Shown: positions 8,729 to 16,999, counted from the first letter of the stretch. The stretch: DNA of 64,000 nt from Streptomyces ruber (GCF_014648075.1 NZ_BMQK01000003.1:682001-746000), one strand, 5' to 3'. The notes: generated from the sequence alone by a model not told the origin. Made by a program: numbers and translations.

Positions 8729-9105
8729 CGCACCTCCCGGTGCCGGTGTGCGGCGCGCGTCGGGAGTAACCCGGCGGGTGCCGCCCCGGTGGGCGAGGGC
8801 GGCGGGGGCGCAAAAAGATACCCGCCGGGGGAGGCGGGTATCCGGCCGTGTGCTGCGGCGCGTCCGGTGCCCGCGCCTGCGCGCGTCGTTCCCGGCCCGG
8901 GGCGCCCGAGAGGCGACGGCCGCCGGGGCGACCGGTCCGCGGGACGGCGAGCGGGTATGTCAGTGGGCTGCAATGCCCCTCCTTCAACGTGTGACAACCC
9001 AGAGGGTCCGCGCAGTCCTACCCCGGCGGAAAAACGTTCATGCAACGTGCAACGACCTCATGTGTCTCCTGCGTCACATCGCGTGGCGATCACGGAGGAG
9101 ACCAT
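8729..9105 (-). promoter_or_regulatory. leader region of the prenylindole operon
   Basis: 377 bases between the P450 stop and the prenyltransferase start. On the minus strand it holds the paired heptamers CGTTGCA-CGTTGCA near 9045-9058, a purine-rich AAGGAGGGG near 8980, and a strong hairpin with a T-run at 8842-8812. A short frame (MNVFPPG, 9042-9019) could be a leader peptide, but it has no tryptophan codons. Either a promoter lies here, or the operon continues from the conservon and is attenuated. Confidence 0.45.
8812..8842 (-). terminator. hairpin plus T5 in the prenyltransferase leader (terminator or attenuator)
   Basis: Arms GATACCCGCC and GGCGGGTATC (10 base pairs, 6-base loop, 8842-8817) followed on the minus strand by TTTTT (8816-8812). 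This is a textbook intrinsic terminator, unusual in such DNA. It sits 264 bases after the P450 stop but only 84 bases before the prenyltransferase start. Confidence 0.75.
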
Positions 9106-10449
9106 TCACCCCTGCAGCCAGGACAGGAAGGCGCTCCAGCGGCCGGGACGCTTGCCCTTGCCCCGGTCGTCGGTGCCGGTCACCGAGGGCTGGGGCGCCT
9201 CCGGCGTCTCGGGCGACTCCTGGGTCTCGGGCCGCACGGGGACGCGCGGCGTGACGGGACCGAACCGGACGGGCAGCTGTGCCAGCGCCCGGTTGAAGGG
9301 GCCGGGACGCCAGGCCAGACTGTCCGCGGGGACCGAGAGCTCCACGTCGGGCAGCTCGTTGAGCAGGTGCTCGATGGCGGCCAGGGTGATGAGCCGGGCG
9401 GGCTCCTTGGAGGGGCACCCGTGCGGTCCCGCGCTCCAGGCGAGATGACCCCGGGTGCTGCCGGCCTGGTCCGCGAGGGCGGCGTTGGCGGCGGCGAAGC
9501 TCACCAGCACCAGCTCACCGGCCCGCACCTGGTGACCGGCCACGTCCGTGTCCACGGCCGGGTAGTGGGGGGCGTAGTTGGCCATGGGCGGGTTGCGCCA
9601 CAGGGTCTCGTCGAGGGCCTCGTCGAGCAGTCCGCTGCTCGCGAATCGCTCGTCGGTGAGCACCTGGTGCAGGGTGTTGCCGATGAGACCGCGCAGCGGC
9701 TCGGCACCGGAGCCGAGCAGCAGCACCAGCTGGTGGGCCATCTCCATGTCGTTCAGCTGGGCCGAGTGCTCCATCAGCCAGGAGGTGACGTCCTCGCCCG
9801 GCTTGGCCCGCTTCAGGGCCACCAGCTCGGTGACGGCCTGGAAGAGCACCTGGTTGGCCTGCTCGGCGTTGACACCGTCGAACATGCCGGCGATGCCGAA
9901 CATCACCCGGTCACCGATCTCCGGCGGGCAGCCGAAGAGCTCGTTGAACACGAACAGGGGCAGCGGCTTGGCGTAGTCGTTGAGCAGGTCGGCCGAACCA
10001 CGGGCGCTGAACTGGGCGATGAGGTACTGGGAGACCCGCTCGACGATCTGGCTCAGCCTCAGGTCGCTGACGCGCGCGAAGCTGTCGGTGACGGCCTGGC
10101 GCAGCCGCAGGTGCTCGGCGCCGTCGGTGAACATGCAGTTGGGCCGGGGGACGAGCAGGGGCAGGACCGGGCTGTCCGGGGGGATCTCCCCGTCGTTGAG
10201 GGCCTGCCAGTGGTGCGAGTCCTTACGGAAGACCGCCGGGTTCTGCAGCAGGTCGAGCGCGGCGCCGTAGTCCGTGACGAGGGTCGCCTCCACACCGGGG
10301 GAGAGCTCCACGGACGAGGCGGGCCCGTGGTGGCGCATGTACGCGTAGAACGCCTGCGGGTCGGCGGCGAACTGCGCCGTGTGCAGGGGGATCGGCCGGC
10401 CGCTGTCGTGCGCGGGGCAGCCGGGCGGCGGGACGGGGGTGGTGGTCAT
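9106..10449 (-). CDS. cytochrome P450, CYP157-like, of a conservon
   Basis: A 447-residue P450-fold protein. The haem ligand is Cys345 in SAGPHGCPSKEP. The K-helix ExxR motif, nearly invariant in P450s, is replaced by ETLW (281-284), and the I-helix acid-alcohol pair is missing (LLLGSGAEPLRG). Loss of ExxR, with an E-x-x-W sequence instead, is a known property of the CYP157 family encoded at the end of Streptomyces conservons. The last 60 residues are an extra charged and proline-rich tail. The gene overlaps cvnD by four bases (ATGA), so it is the fifth gene of that operon. Its substrate, and whether it is catalytic at all, are unknown. Confidence 0.9.
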   Translation of the reverse strand: MTTTPVPPPGCPAHDSGRPIPLHTAQFAADPQAFYAYMRHHGPASSVELSPGVEATLVTDYGAALDLLQNPAVFRKDSHHWQALNDGEIPPDSPVLPLLVPRPNCMFTDGAEHLRLRQAVTDSFARVSDLRLSQIVERVSQYLIAQFSARGSADLLNDYAKPLPLFVFNELFGCPPEIGDRVMFGIAGMFDGVNAEQANQVLFQAVTELVALKRAKPGEDVTSWLMEHSAQLNDMEMAHQLVLLLGSGAEPLRGLIGNTLHQVLTDERFASSGLLDEALDETLWRNPPMANYAPHYPAVDTDVAGHQVRAGELVLVSFAAANAALADQAGSTRGHLAWSAGPHGCPSKEPARLITLAAIEHLLNELPDVELSVPADSLAWRPGPFNRALAQLPVRFGPVTPRVPVRPETQESPETPEAPQPSVTGTDDRGKGKRPGRWSAFLSWLQG

Positions 10450-11051
10450 GCGTGCTCCAGAGCGGCGCGTTGCTGTAGGTAGCGAACAAGCGTGATCAGG
10501 GCGTCCGTGGACGATCGTTCATCCCGTGCGTCCATGACGACGACCGGGGTCTCGGGGAGCAGGTCGAGCGCCTCGCGCACCGCCGCCTCCGTACGCGACG
10601 GGGTGCCGTCGAAGTGGTTGATGCCGATGGCGTAGGCGAGCCCGTGCTCCTCGACCAGGTCCATGACGGCGAAGGAGTCCGACAGCCGCTCGGGGTCCAC
10701 CAGGACCAGCGCGCCGAGGGCGCCGCGGGCCATGTCCTCCCAGAGGTTGACGAACCGTTCCTGCCCCGGGGTGCCGAACAGGTAGAGCACCACGCGGTCG
10801 CTGAGCGTCAGGCGGCCGAAGTCCAGGGCGACCGTGGTGGTGGTCTTGCCCCGTACCCCCTTGAGGTCGTCCACGGTCTCGGAGACGCGGGTCATGCTCT
10901 CCTCGGTGGAGAGCGGGGTGATCTCGGAGAGCGTGCCGATGAACGTGGTCTTGCCGACCGCGAAGTGCCCGACGACCAGGATCTTGACCGCCGTCTGCTC
11001 CGCGCCGGACCGCACGTAGGCGTGATCATCCAAGGCGGGCCTGGAGACCAT
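10446..11051 (-). CDS. cvnD: conservon GTP-binding protein CvnD
   Basis: A 201-residue Ras-like GTPase of the CvnD family. The P-loop is GHFAVGKTT (about residues 28-36), the switch/G3 region is LYLFGTPGQERF, and the base-recognition motif of small GTPases appears in atypical form (INHFD). Together with CvnA, B and C it is thought to form a membrane-associated complex reminiscent of eukaryotic G-protein coupling. The ATG at 11051 follows AGGAGG inside the end of cvnC (26-base overlap). It is translationally coupled to the P450 gene. Confidence 0.92.
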   Translation of the reverse strand: MVSRPALDDHAYVRSGAEQTAVKILVVGHFAVGKTTFIGTLSEITPLSTEESMTRVSETVDDLKGVRGKTTTTVALDFGRLTLSDRVVLYLFGTPGQERFVNLWEDMARGALGALVLVDPERLSDSFAVMDLVEEHGLAYAIGINHFDGTPSRTEAAVREALDLLPETPVVVMDARDERSSTDALITLVRYLQQRAALEHA

Positions 11052-11427
11052 TCAGCACCTCCTGAAGAAGCTCTTTGTCGACCAGGCGCGCCTGGGGCAC
11101 CGGTGCACGGGTGACCAGGTAGCCGCCTTCGGTGAGGGAACTGAGAAGCACCTTGAGCACACCCAGGGGGAGCTGGGTGTGCCCGGCGATCTCGGCGACG
11201 GAGAGGTAGCCGCCGGAGCACATCTCCAGCAGCTGTTGCTCCTCGGGCGAGAGCCGGTTGGGGCGCTGCCGCTGGTCGGCGGCGGTCGTGACCAGGGTGA
11301 TGAGCGAGAACTGGTGCTCGGCGGGCAGCTCCCGTCCGCCGGTGATGACGTAGGGCCGGACTAAGTCGGCCGCTTCCAGTTCGGCGTCGGTCTCGGAGTC
11401 GTGCTCCGGGAGGCTGTGGTCGGTCAT
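11026..11427 (-). CDS. cvnC: conservon protein CvnC (DUF742)
   Basis: A 133-residue DUF742 protein. After the acidic N-terminus come LVRPYVITGG, a winged-helix-like region (LSVAEIAGHTQLPLGVLKVLLSSL) and the family ending RAPVPQARLVDKELLQEVLNGL. Partner of CvnA, B and D. The start ATG overlaps the cvnB stop (ATGA). Codon 22 is TTA (11364-11362, in ADLVRP), so translation should require the developmentally regulated bldA tRNA. Confidence 0.92.
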   Translation of the reverse strand: MTDHSLPEHDSETDAELEAADLVRPYVITGGRELPAEHQFSLITLVTTAADQRQRPNRLSPEEQQLLEMCSGGYLSVAEIAGHTQLPLGVLKVLLSSLTEGGYLVTRAPVPQARLVDKELLQEVLNGLQARLG

Positions 11428-11825
11428 GGGCGGTGGCCGATGCCGTCGCGGGGTGCCGTCGCCAGTTCCTTGCCCAGCTGGCCGACGAGCTGCTGCATGC
11501 GGAAGGTGATGTCGGCCATGTCGACCTCGAGGGTCGCCGCGACCGCGAGGTAGGCGCCCGTTCCCGCGGAGATCAGGAAGACCCAGCCGCCGTCGAACTC
11601 GACCAGGGTCTGCCGCCACTGCAGGGTGTCGTCGTCGCAGAAGAAGCCGAGGGAGCGGCTGAGGGACTGCACTCCGCTCATGGCGGCCGCGACCTTGTCG
11701 GCCGAGTCCCGGTCGAGCTCGGCCGTGCGGGAGATCGGCAGGCCGTCGGCGGAGACCAGGACCGCGTGCAGGGCCCCGGGAATCTCCAGGGCGCTGTTGA
11801 GCATCCAGGACAGATCGGTACTCAC
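11424..11825 (-). CDS. cvnB: conservon protein CvnB (roadblock/LC7)
   Basis: A 133-residue roadblock/LC7-domain protein, the class proposed to regulate the CvnD GTPase. The fold is recognisable from the start (LSWMLNSALEIPGALHAVLVSADGLPISR) to the C-terminal helix (ADITFRMQQLVGQLGKEL). The start is GTG at 11825, overlapping the cvnA stop; the end overlaps cvnC. No unusual features. Confidence 0.92.
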   Translation of the reverse strand: MSTDLSWMLNSALEIPGALHAVLVSADGLPISRTAELDRDSADKVAAAMSGVQSLSRSLGFFCDDDTLQWRQTLVEFDGGWVFLISAGTGAYLAVAATLEVDMADITFRMQQLVGQLGKELATAPRDGIGHRP

Positions 11826-13018
11826 GGGGCGTCAGGTCCTTTGCGTACGTCGGCGGGGCTCGGCGGGCGCTCGGTGTCCGGCAGGGTGGTCCGGCCGTGC
11901 TCGGTGCCCCGCTGGAAGGCACCCAGGATCGAGGCCGTCTCCCTGCTCGACCGAGCCGGAGTGCGTGCGGGGGTGTCGGTGCTCGGCACGACGGACATGG
12001 CCCGTCTGCGCCGGCGCTTGGGCAGCCCGTCGGCCGTGGTCGCCGCGGTGCCCGGCTCGCTCCCGTACGATCCGGTCTCCGGCTGCGGGGCGGCGGCGGG
12101 CCTCTTCGGCTCCGGCATGCTGGTGAGCAGTTCCTCCGGGAGGAGCACCACCGCGCGGACGCCTCCGTAGGGGGAGGCGGTGTCGACCGTCACCTTGAAG
12201 CCGTAGCGGGCGCACAGGGCGCCGATCACCGCGAAGCCGAACTGGGGCGGGTTGCCGAGCTCACTGACGCTGGCCGCACGCGCGCCCGACAGGAGGGCGG
12301 AGGCGTGGGTCTTCTCCTCCTCGTTCATGCCGACACCCGCGTCGTCGATCACCACGCAGATGCCGCTCGGCACCGTGCGTACGTTGATCTCGACCACGGT
12401 CTCCGGCGCCGAGTAGCTCGTGGCGTTGTCGAGCAGTTCGGCGACCGCCAGCGCGACCGGCTCGACCGCCCGGCTGGTCACGGCGAAGTCGACCTGGGAG
12501 AGGATCTCGACCCGCGAGAAGTGGCGGATCCTGCCCTGGGCGCTGCGGATCACGTCGTAGACCGAGGCGGGGTCCCGCTGCCTGCCCAGCCAGCCCTGGC
12601 AGAGGACGGCGATGGACTGCGCGCGCCTGCCGAACTGGCTGTTCATGTGGTCGATGTCCAGCAGGTCCCGCAGGACCGCCGAGTCGCCGTACTTCTGCTG
12701 CAGCTGCGAGATCGCCTTCTGCTGCTCCGCCGCGAGACCCTGCAGCGTCCGCATGGCGGACTTCAGCACGGTCTTGGTGGCGTTCTCCGCCTCCTCCTTG
12801 GCCTGCCGGACGACCTCGTCGTAACCGCTGCGCAGCTCGGCGAGGCCCGCGGCGAGCTCGGCGTTCTGGCCCTCCAGCTCGGCGTGCGAGGACTCGAGCC
12901 TCTGCTTGTCCAGGCGTAACGTTCTGAGTGTCTTGCGCTGGCGCACAACGATCGTGGCCGCAGCAGGGACACCGGCGGCGAGCGCCCAGAGTGCCGGATC
13001 CTGCAAGTAGTTCGACAT
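11822..13018 (-). CDS. cvnA: conservon sensor histidine-kinase-like protein CvnA
   Basis: A 398-residue membrane-anchored protein. One N-terminal transmembrane helix (WALAAGVPAAATIVV) is followed by a coiled coil (LESSHAELEGQNAELAAGL) and a GHKL ATPase domain with an N-box (VAELLDNATSYSAPETVVEI) and G1 box (VVIDDAGVGMN). The C-terminal tail after about residue 290 is long, basic and disordered. No phospho-accepting His box is obvious, as is usual for CvnA. I take the ATG at 13018 (MSNYLQDP) because GAGAGTC precedes it and the helix follows at once. Codon 34 is TTA (12919-12917), suggesting bldA dependence. First gene of the operon cvnABCD-P450. Confidence 0.9.
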   Translation of the reverse strand: MSNYLQDPALWALAAGVPAAATIVVRQRKTLRTLRLDKQRLESSHAELEGQNAELAAGLAELRSGYDEVVRQAKEEAENATKTVLKSAMRTLQGLAAEQQKAISQLQQKYGDSAVLRDLLDIDHMNSQFGRRAQSIAVLCQGWLGRQRDPASVYDVIRSAQGRIRHFSRVEILSQVDFAVTSRAVEPVALAVAELLDNATSYSAPETVVEINVRTVPSGICVVIDDAGVGMNEEEKTHASALLSGARAASVSELGNPPQFGFAVIGALCARYGFKVTVDTASPYGGVRAVVLLPEELLTSMPEPKRPAAAPQPETGSYGSEPGTAATTADGLPKRRRRRAMSVVPSTDTPARTPARSSRETASILGAFQRGTEHGRTTLPDTERPPSPADVRKGPDAP

Positions 13019-13452
13019 ATGACTCTCTTTGAGTGACTGGAGTCCAGTGACTGGAACCTGTCCGTGCGGACCCTCGATGGCGGTCGCGGTCGCCGCCCGG
13101 ATCACCCTTGCCGCAGGCGTCACTCGAAGGGAACATCTGATCGGCAAGTGCCGTGATCATATCACTCGGATGTGGTAACGCTCCGTCAACCACCCTGCAT
13201 ATGGGACGGTTTGGTGGAGGTATGCGTATGGATCCACGGTGAGAACGTGATCGCTTCCTGAGGGTGGCCGGGTGGTGGGGAACCGCTGCGGAACGTGGGC
13301 TTCCGGGCGGACCGGTGCGGAGTGCCGACGTACCGCTTCGGCGCGACACGGTGAGGCGCGCGCCGGGCGCGCGCTGCGCGCTTCGCTTCCCGGCCGGTGA
13401 GCGCGACGATTGCGCCTCGTCGGCCGGACGGGAGCGGCCACCATCGACCGCG
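13019..13452. promoter_or_regulatory. divergent promoter region between cvnA and a membrane protein gene
   Basis: 434 bases without a supported gene. It holds a TTGACG (minus strand, near 13190), a palindrome GTGAT-CAT-ATCAC (13153-13165), and direct repeats AGTGACTGGA just before the cvnA start (around 13034-13056). These suggest an operator for the conservon, but I cannot assign a regulator. Confidence 0.4.
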
Positions 13453-14325
13453 ATGACTCCCATGCCTTCCCTGGGGGCGTTGCCGCTGGTACGCCCCGAC
13501 ACGTTCACCCCGGACACCTGTACGCGCGGGCCGGCCGACTGGAACCCGATCGCGTCCGCCGGCGCCATGAGCGCCTTCTGCGGCGTGTTCGCGGGTTTCG
13601 TCTTCGCCGGCATCGTGGTGGTGATCGGCCAGAAGAACCCGCCCGGCGGTGACGGGCACGCCTCACGGGGACTGCGGCTGCTGCTCCCCTCCTTCTTCGG
13701 GCTGGCCACCGCCTCGTACCTGTACGCGCTGGTGGCGGGCGAGATGGTGTGCCTGCGCTCCTGGACCGGCCAACTGCTGTCCGGGGCGATCCTGGCCGCG
13801 GACGCCGTGGTGGTGATCGCCGCGCTGGCCTGGCTGCTGCCCGCCTACCAGCGCGCCGGACACCACGAGATCCGCTTCTTCCGTCAGCTGGTGCACTTCA
13901 CCGCGCAGTTCTCCGCCCTGATGGTGACCGTGGCCTCGCTCGGCTTCAACAACGCGATGCTGCGGCGGCAGGCCGCTCCCTGGTCGGACGCCCTGATGTG
14001 GGGCAGCGGTGTGGCCGTGATGGCCACCCTGACGTGCTGCTGGCTCCGTCCGCCGCCGCCGTATCCGCCGACCGGCCCGCGTCCGGCGCCGCCTCCCGCC
14101 CGCTGGCGCGACGAGACGGTGCTCGACCGCCGGGTCGGCCACTGCGCCTGGACGACGCTGGCGGTCAGCGGGGCGCTGGCGGTGGGCGCCGGCGTGCTGG
14201 GCGGCGTCCCGCACGAACACTGGGCCCGGATGCCCCGCTGGCTGGTCTACGGCCTGGGCGAAGCCTGCCTGCTGCTGCCCGGCGCCGTCCTGGCCACCGC
14301 GCTGCGCGCCCTGCCCAGACCCTGA
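13453..14325 (+). CDS. predicted multispan membrane protein of unknown function
   Basis: A 290-residue protein with about seven hydrophobic segments, such as MSAFCGVFAGFVFAGIVVVI, LAADAVVVIAALAWLLPA and LGEACLLLPGAVLATALRAL. A proline-rich cytoplasmic-type loop (PPPPYPPTGPRPAPPPARW) lies between the fifth and sixth. I do not recognise the family. The start ATG at 13453 has no close ribosome binding site; an ATG three codons later is an alternative. It is transcribed divergently from the conservon, so the two may share control signals. Confidence 0.7.
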   Translation: MTPMPSLGALPLVRPDTFTPDTCTRGPADWNPIASAGAMSAFCGVFAGFVFAGIVVVIGQKNPPGGDGHASRGLRLLLPSFFGLATASYLYALVAGEMVCLRSWTGQLLSGAILAADAVVVIAALAWLLPAYQRAGHHEIRFFRQLVHFTAQFSALMVTVASLGFNNAMLRRQAAPWSDALMWGSGVAVMATLTCCWLRPPPPYPPTGPRPAPPPARWRDETVLDRRVGHCAWTTLAVSGALAVGAGVLGGVPHEHWARMPRWLVYGLGEACLLLPGAVLATALRALPRP

Positions 14326-14617
14326 TCCGCTGCCGGGGTGGTGGCGCTGCCGGGCTCCCGAGTCCGGTCCGCGCGCAGCCGGGCCGTCGCCGGTGATCCG
14401 GAGGCCGTCGGTGAAGCCGTGCGGAACAGGGAGGGCGGCACCGTGTGCACCCAACGCCTGTGCCACCGTCGACAACGGTGTGAAACGGGCGTGTGCGGGG
14501 TGGGGCCCCAGGCGAGGACGTGCACCACGGGTCCGGCCTTCGCCAGGGCCTCGCCGAGCTGCGGCGGGTGTCCCGTCGGCAGACCGTGTCCGGCGGCCCT
14601 CCGCCGTGGGCGGGGGC
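14326..14617. other. intergenic region between convergent genes
   Basis: About 290 bases between the membrane protein and the VOC gene. I see no gene. A weak inverted pair CACCGT/ACGGTG lies near 14465-14482, too short to call a terminator with confidence. Confidence 0.4.
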
Positions 14618-15004
14618 CTACCCGCCGTGCACGATCTGGACCAGGTTGCCGCAGGTGTCGTCCAGGACCGCGGTGGTGACCCCGCCCGCCTCCGCAGGCT
14701 CCTGGGTGAAGCGCACCCCGAGTCCGCGCAGCCGGTCGAACTCCGCCCGCACGTCGTCCACGGCGAAGGACACGGCCGGGATGCCGTCCTTGACCAGGGC
14801 GGTTCTGTAGGGCTGCACCGCGGGGTGACCGGACGGCTCGAGCAGCAGTTCCGTCCCGTCGGGGTCCTCCGGCGAGACCACGGTCAGCCACCGGTCGGCG
14901 CCCGCCGGGACGTCGTGCTTCGTCACGAACCCCAGCACGTCCGTGTAGAAGCGCAGGGCCGTCTCCTGGTCGTCGACGAAGACGCTGGTCAGGTGAATCC
15001 TCAT
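14618..15004 (-). CDS. VOC (glyoxalase/bleomycin-resistance) superfamily protein
   Basis: A 128-residue single-module VOC protein: beta-alpha-beta units MRIHLTSVFVDDQETALRFYTDVLGF and IPAVSFAVDDVRAEFDRLRGLGVRF, ending in DDTCGNLVQIVHGG. Candidate metal ligands are His4, Glu81-region acids and Gln/Asn near the C-terminus. Such small VOC proteins are metal-dependent dioxygenases, isomerases or drug-binding proteins; the substrate is not evident. The ATG at 15004 is the natural start. It stands alone between an unrelated membrane protein and a decayed LacI-type regulator. Confidence 0.88.
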   Translation of the reverse strand: MRIHLTSVFVDDQETALRFYTDVLGFVTKHDVPAGADRWLTVVSPEDPDGTELLLEPSGHPAVQPYRTALVKDGIPAVSFAVDDVRAEFDRLRGLGVRFTQEPAEAGGVTTAVLDDTCGNLVQIVHGG

Positions 15005-15223
15005 GAGGTGTACTCCGGTGCGTCGGGCCCGAGCCGTCGGGTCACGACGAGCTCGGGCGGTTCGGTGTTCGGTGTCCGGTGTTCGAGTCGTGATGCCCGT
15101 GTCGGCTCCGGCGTCGCGTGAGCACCGGACCCGCCGAGCACACTACGGCCCGGCACTGACAGCCGCCCGCTTCCGCACCGTGGGCGCGGACGGTCCCGCC
15201 GGGCACCGCGCACCGCCGCTGGC

Positions 15224-15432
15224 GCTCGCGCCGGCCGAGGGGCGCTGCACGTCCCGCGGGACCGGGGGCCGGCCGTCCCCGGTGACGTCGCGGTCGTCGG
15301 CTTCGACGACGCGCCGTCGGCCCGGTGACAGGCGGCGACGGCGGGCGCGAGGGCCTCGTGGTACGTCAGCCCGGCCGACCTCAGGGCCTCGCGGTGGCCC
15401 GTCGGACGGAACCGCCCGGGTCGCCGCGTGCG
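15224..15432 (+). pseudogene. remnant of a LacI-family regulator, effector-domain end
   Basis: On the plus strand the frame ending at 15328 reads GALHVPRDRG followed by PAVPGDVAVVGFDDAPSAR, the strongly conserved LacI/GalR stretch before the last effector-domain strands, and then stops. The frame opening at 15325 continues with LVVRQP, which matches the family's next conserved segment (TTVRQP). So the sequence is frameshifted and lacks the upstream part. No start codon or binding site accompanies it. Confidence 0.5.
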
Positions 15433-15524
15433 GCACCGTCTGACGGCCGATCACCCCCGTCCGGCGCCGGCCGCGTGCGAGCGGACGAGCGGTCGCCTCC
15501 CGGGCGCGGGACGAGCGGGCTGAG

Positions 15525-15668
15525 GACGTGAGCAGCAGGACCCCGCCGCGGCCGGTGCGCAGCCGGCGGGACCTGGCGTCGGGCCGGTACCCGAGGTCCG
15601 GGACCGCACGCGGAACGCGTTCGCGGGCGGCGCCGGAGAGCCGCCCCGCACGCACCGTCCCACGGTAC
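15525..15668 (-). pseudogene. remnant of a LacI-family regulator, DNA-binding end
   Basis: On the minus strand the translation includes RERVPRAVPDLGYRPDARSR and then RLRTGRGGVLLLTSS, which aligns with the end of the LacI helix-turn-helix, hinge helix and first strand (typically RERVLRAVAELGYRPN...RSLRTGRT). The expected N-terminal recognition helix is degenerate and the effector domain does not continue downstream. It faces the effector-domain remnant on the opposite strand. Confidence 0.5.
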
Positions 15669-15696
15669 GGCGGCGCCGGGAGGGGCCCCACGCCGG

Positions 15697-16995
15697 TCAG
15701 CCCCGCTGGAAGAACTCCACCTCCCCCAGAGCAAGATGACGGCCCGCGGTCAGGTCCACGGGCTCGCGCAGGACCAGGCGTACCGTCGTCACGTCGCTGA
15801 TCCCGGCCCGGATCGGCTGGCCGCCCGGTCTGTCGCCGAGGGTGAGCTCCTCGTGGTGCACCGTGCCGTCCTCCGACGTCACCTCCAGGTCCATACGCGT
15901 CGCGCGTGCCTGGCGGGCGTAGTCCTCCGGTGACGTGGACGCGCCGTTGGTGATGATCAGGTCGACCAGCCGGAACGGCTCGCGGAAGACGTAGGTCACC
16001 GAGGCGCCCGGCGCGGGCGCGCCCCAGTAGCGGTTGGTCCGCCCGTCCGTGGTGTTCGTCGCCGGGTGCCCGGGCACCTCGTCGCTCGCCCGGATGTCCA
16101 CCGGGGTCACGGGCTTCGGGTCGCCGCTCACCTTGTCCAGGGTGTCCTCGTACAGGGCGCGTCCGGCGGGCAGCAGCAGGTAACCGCCCACGCCCAGGGC
16201 CACCACCACGGCCAGGATCACCAGGAGCCGTACCGCCCGGCCCGAACCCGCCCGCACCCGGCGGCGGAACGGCCACACCGTCCGCCACCACGGCAGCGGA
16301 GCGGGCTTCGCGGCGGGGATCAGCTCCGCCGCGCAGCGCCGGCAGAACCGGCGGCCCGGCGTGTTCGGTGTGCCGCACACGGGGCAGGGCGCCCCCGCCA
16401 CCTCGTCCGGCGCCGCCGTGGGGCGTACGACGGGCCGTGGGGCCACCGGCTTCGCGGGGCGCACCGGCATGACGGGGCCGGCTGTTCCGGCGGCCGGGGG
16501 CCGGGGGCCCGGTACGTCCCGGGAGGGCGGCGGTGCGGCCGGGGGCCGGGCGGGGCGGGCTGCCGGCGTGGACCCGGTGGGCGCGGCAGCGGACTTCTCC
16601 GGTGCCGGGGCGGAGGAAGCGGTGCTGTCGGAGCCGGCCCGGGGCGGGTCGGCCGCGGGCCTCTCCCGGCCGCCGGGAGCCTCGTCGGCGCCGGGACGCG
16701 GGCCCGCCGCGGCCGGCGGGGTGTCCGCCGTCCCCGCCGCGCCGCGGTCACGGCCCGCCGGCCGGGTGCGCGGCGACGAGGTACGGGACGGCGCGGCGGG
16801 CGCGGGCTCGTCCGGCGGGGGCGGCGCCGGTGCCGGATCGGGGCCGGGCCCGGGGGCGGGGTCCGGGGCGGGCGGGCGCCCCTGCCGTCCGTTCCGGCCC
16901 GGCGCGCTGTCCGACCAGCCCAGGTACGTGCCGCAGTTGCCGCAGAAGTCGTCGTCCGGGGCGTTGGACGCCCCGCACGCGGGACACGCGCGCAC
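15697..16995 (-). CDS. cisA: CisA-like bitopic membrane protein: two zinc ribbons, disordered linker, TM helix, discoidin-like domain
   Basis: A 432-residue protein ending the injection-system operon. A zinc ribbon at the N-terminus (Cys4, 7, 18, 21) is followed by about 180 residues rich in Pro and Ala, a second zinc ribbon (CPVCGTPNTPGRRFCRRC), a basic stretch WWRTVWPFRRRVR, one transmembrane helix (LLVILAVVVALGVGGYLLL) and a C-terminal domain resembling F5/8-type (discoidin) modules. Topology should put the ribbons inside and the binding domain outside. In Streptomyces a bitopic protein of this locus, CisA, links the cytoplasmic injection system to the membrane; assigning that name here rests on position and architecture. 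The start is GTG at 16995 after GGGAGG. Confidence 0.75.
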   Translation of the reverse strand: MRACPACGASNAPDDDFCGNCGTYLGWSDSAPGRNGRQGRPPAPDPAPGPGPDPAPAPPPPDEPAPAAPSRTSSPRTRPAGRDRGAAGTADTPPAAAGPRPGADEAPGGRERPAADPPRAGSDSTASSAPAPEKSAAAPTGSTPAARPARPPAAPPPSRDVPGPRPPAAGTAGPVMPVRPAKPVAPRPVVRPTAAPDEVAGAPCPVCGTPNTPGRRFCRRCAAELIPAAKPAPLPWWRTVWPFRRRVRAGSGRAVRLLVILAVVVALGVGGYLLLPAGRALYEDTLDKVSGDPKPVTPVDIRASDEVPGHPATNTTDGRTNRYWGAPAPGASVTYVFREPFRLVDLIITNGASTSPEDYARQARATRMDLEVTSEDGTVHHEELTLGDRPGGQPIRAGISDVTTVRLVLREPVDLTAGRHLALGEVEFFQRG

Positions 16996-16999
16996 GACG

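Noticed and set aside
8725..9045. A 106-codon frame before the prenyltransferase gene
   Set aside because: It runs through the hairpin and has low-complexity Pro/Arg sequence. The binding site near 8980 leads to no normal start.
8840..9060. A tryptophan leader peptide for attenuation
   Set aside because: I looked for a short minus-strand frame with clustered TGG codons and found none; only the hairpin is supported.
6131..9448. A plus-strand open frame of over 1,100 codons across tryptophanase and prenyltransferase
   Set aside because: It is antisense to two clearly conserved genes, is Val/Gly/Arg-rich, and reflects the GC bias at codon position 3.
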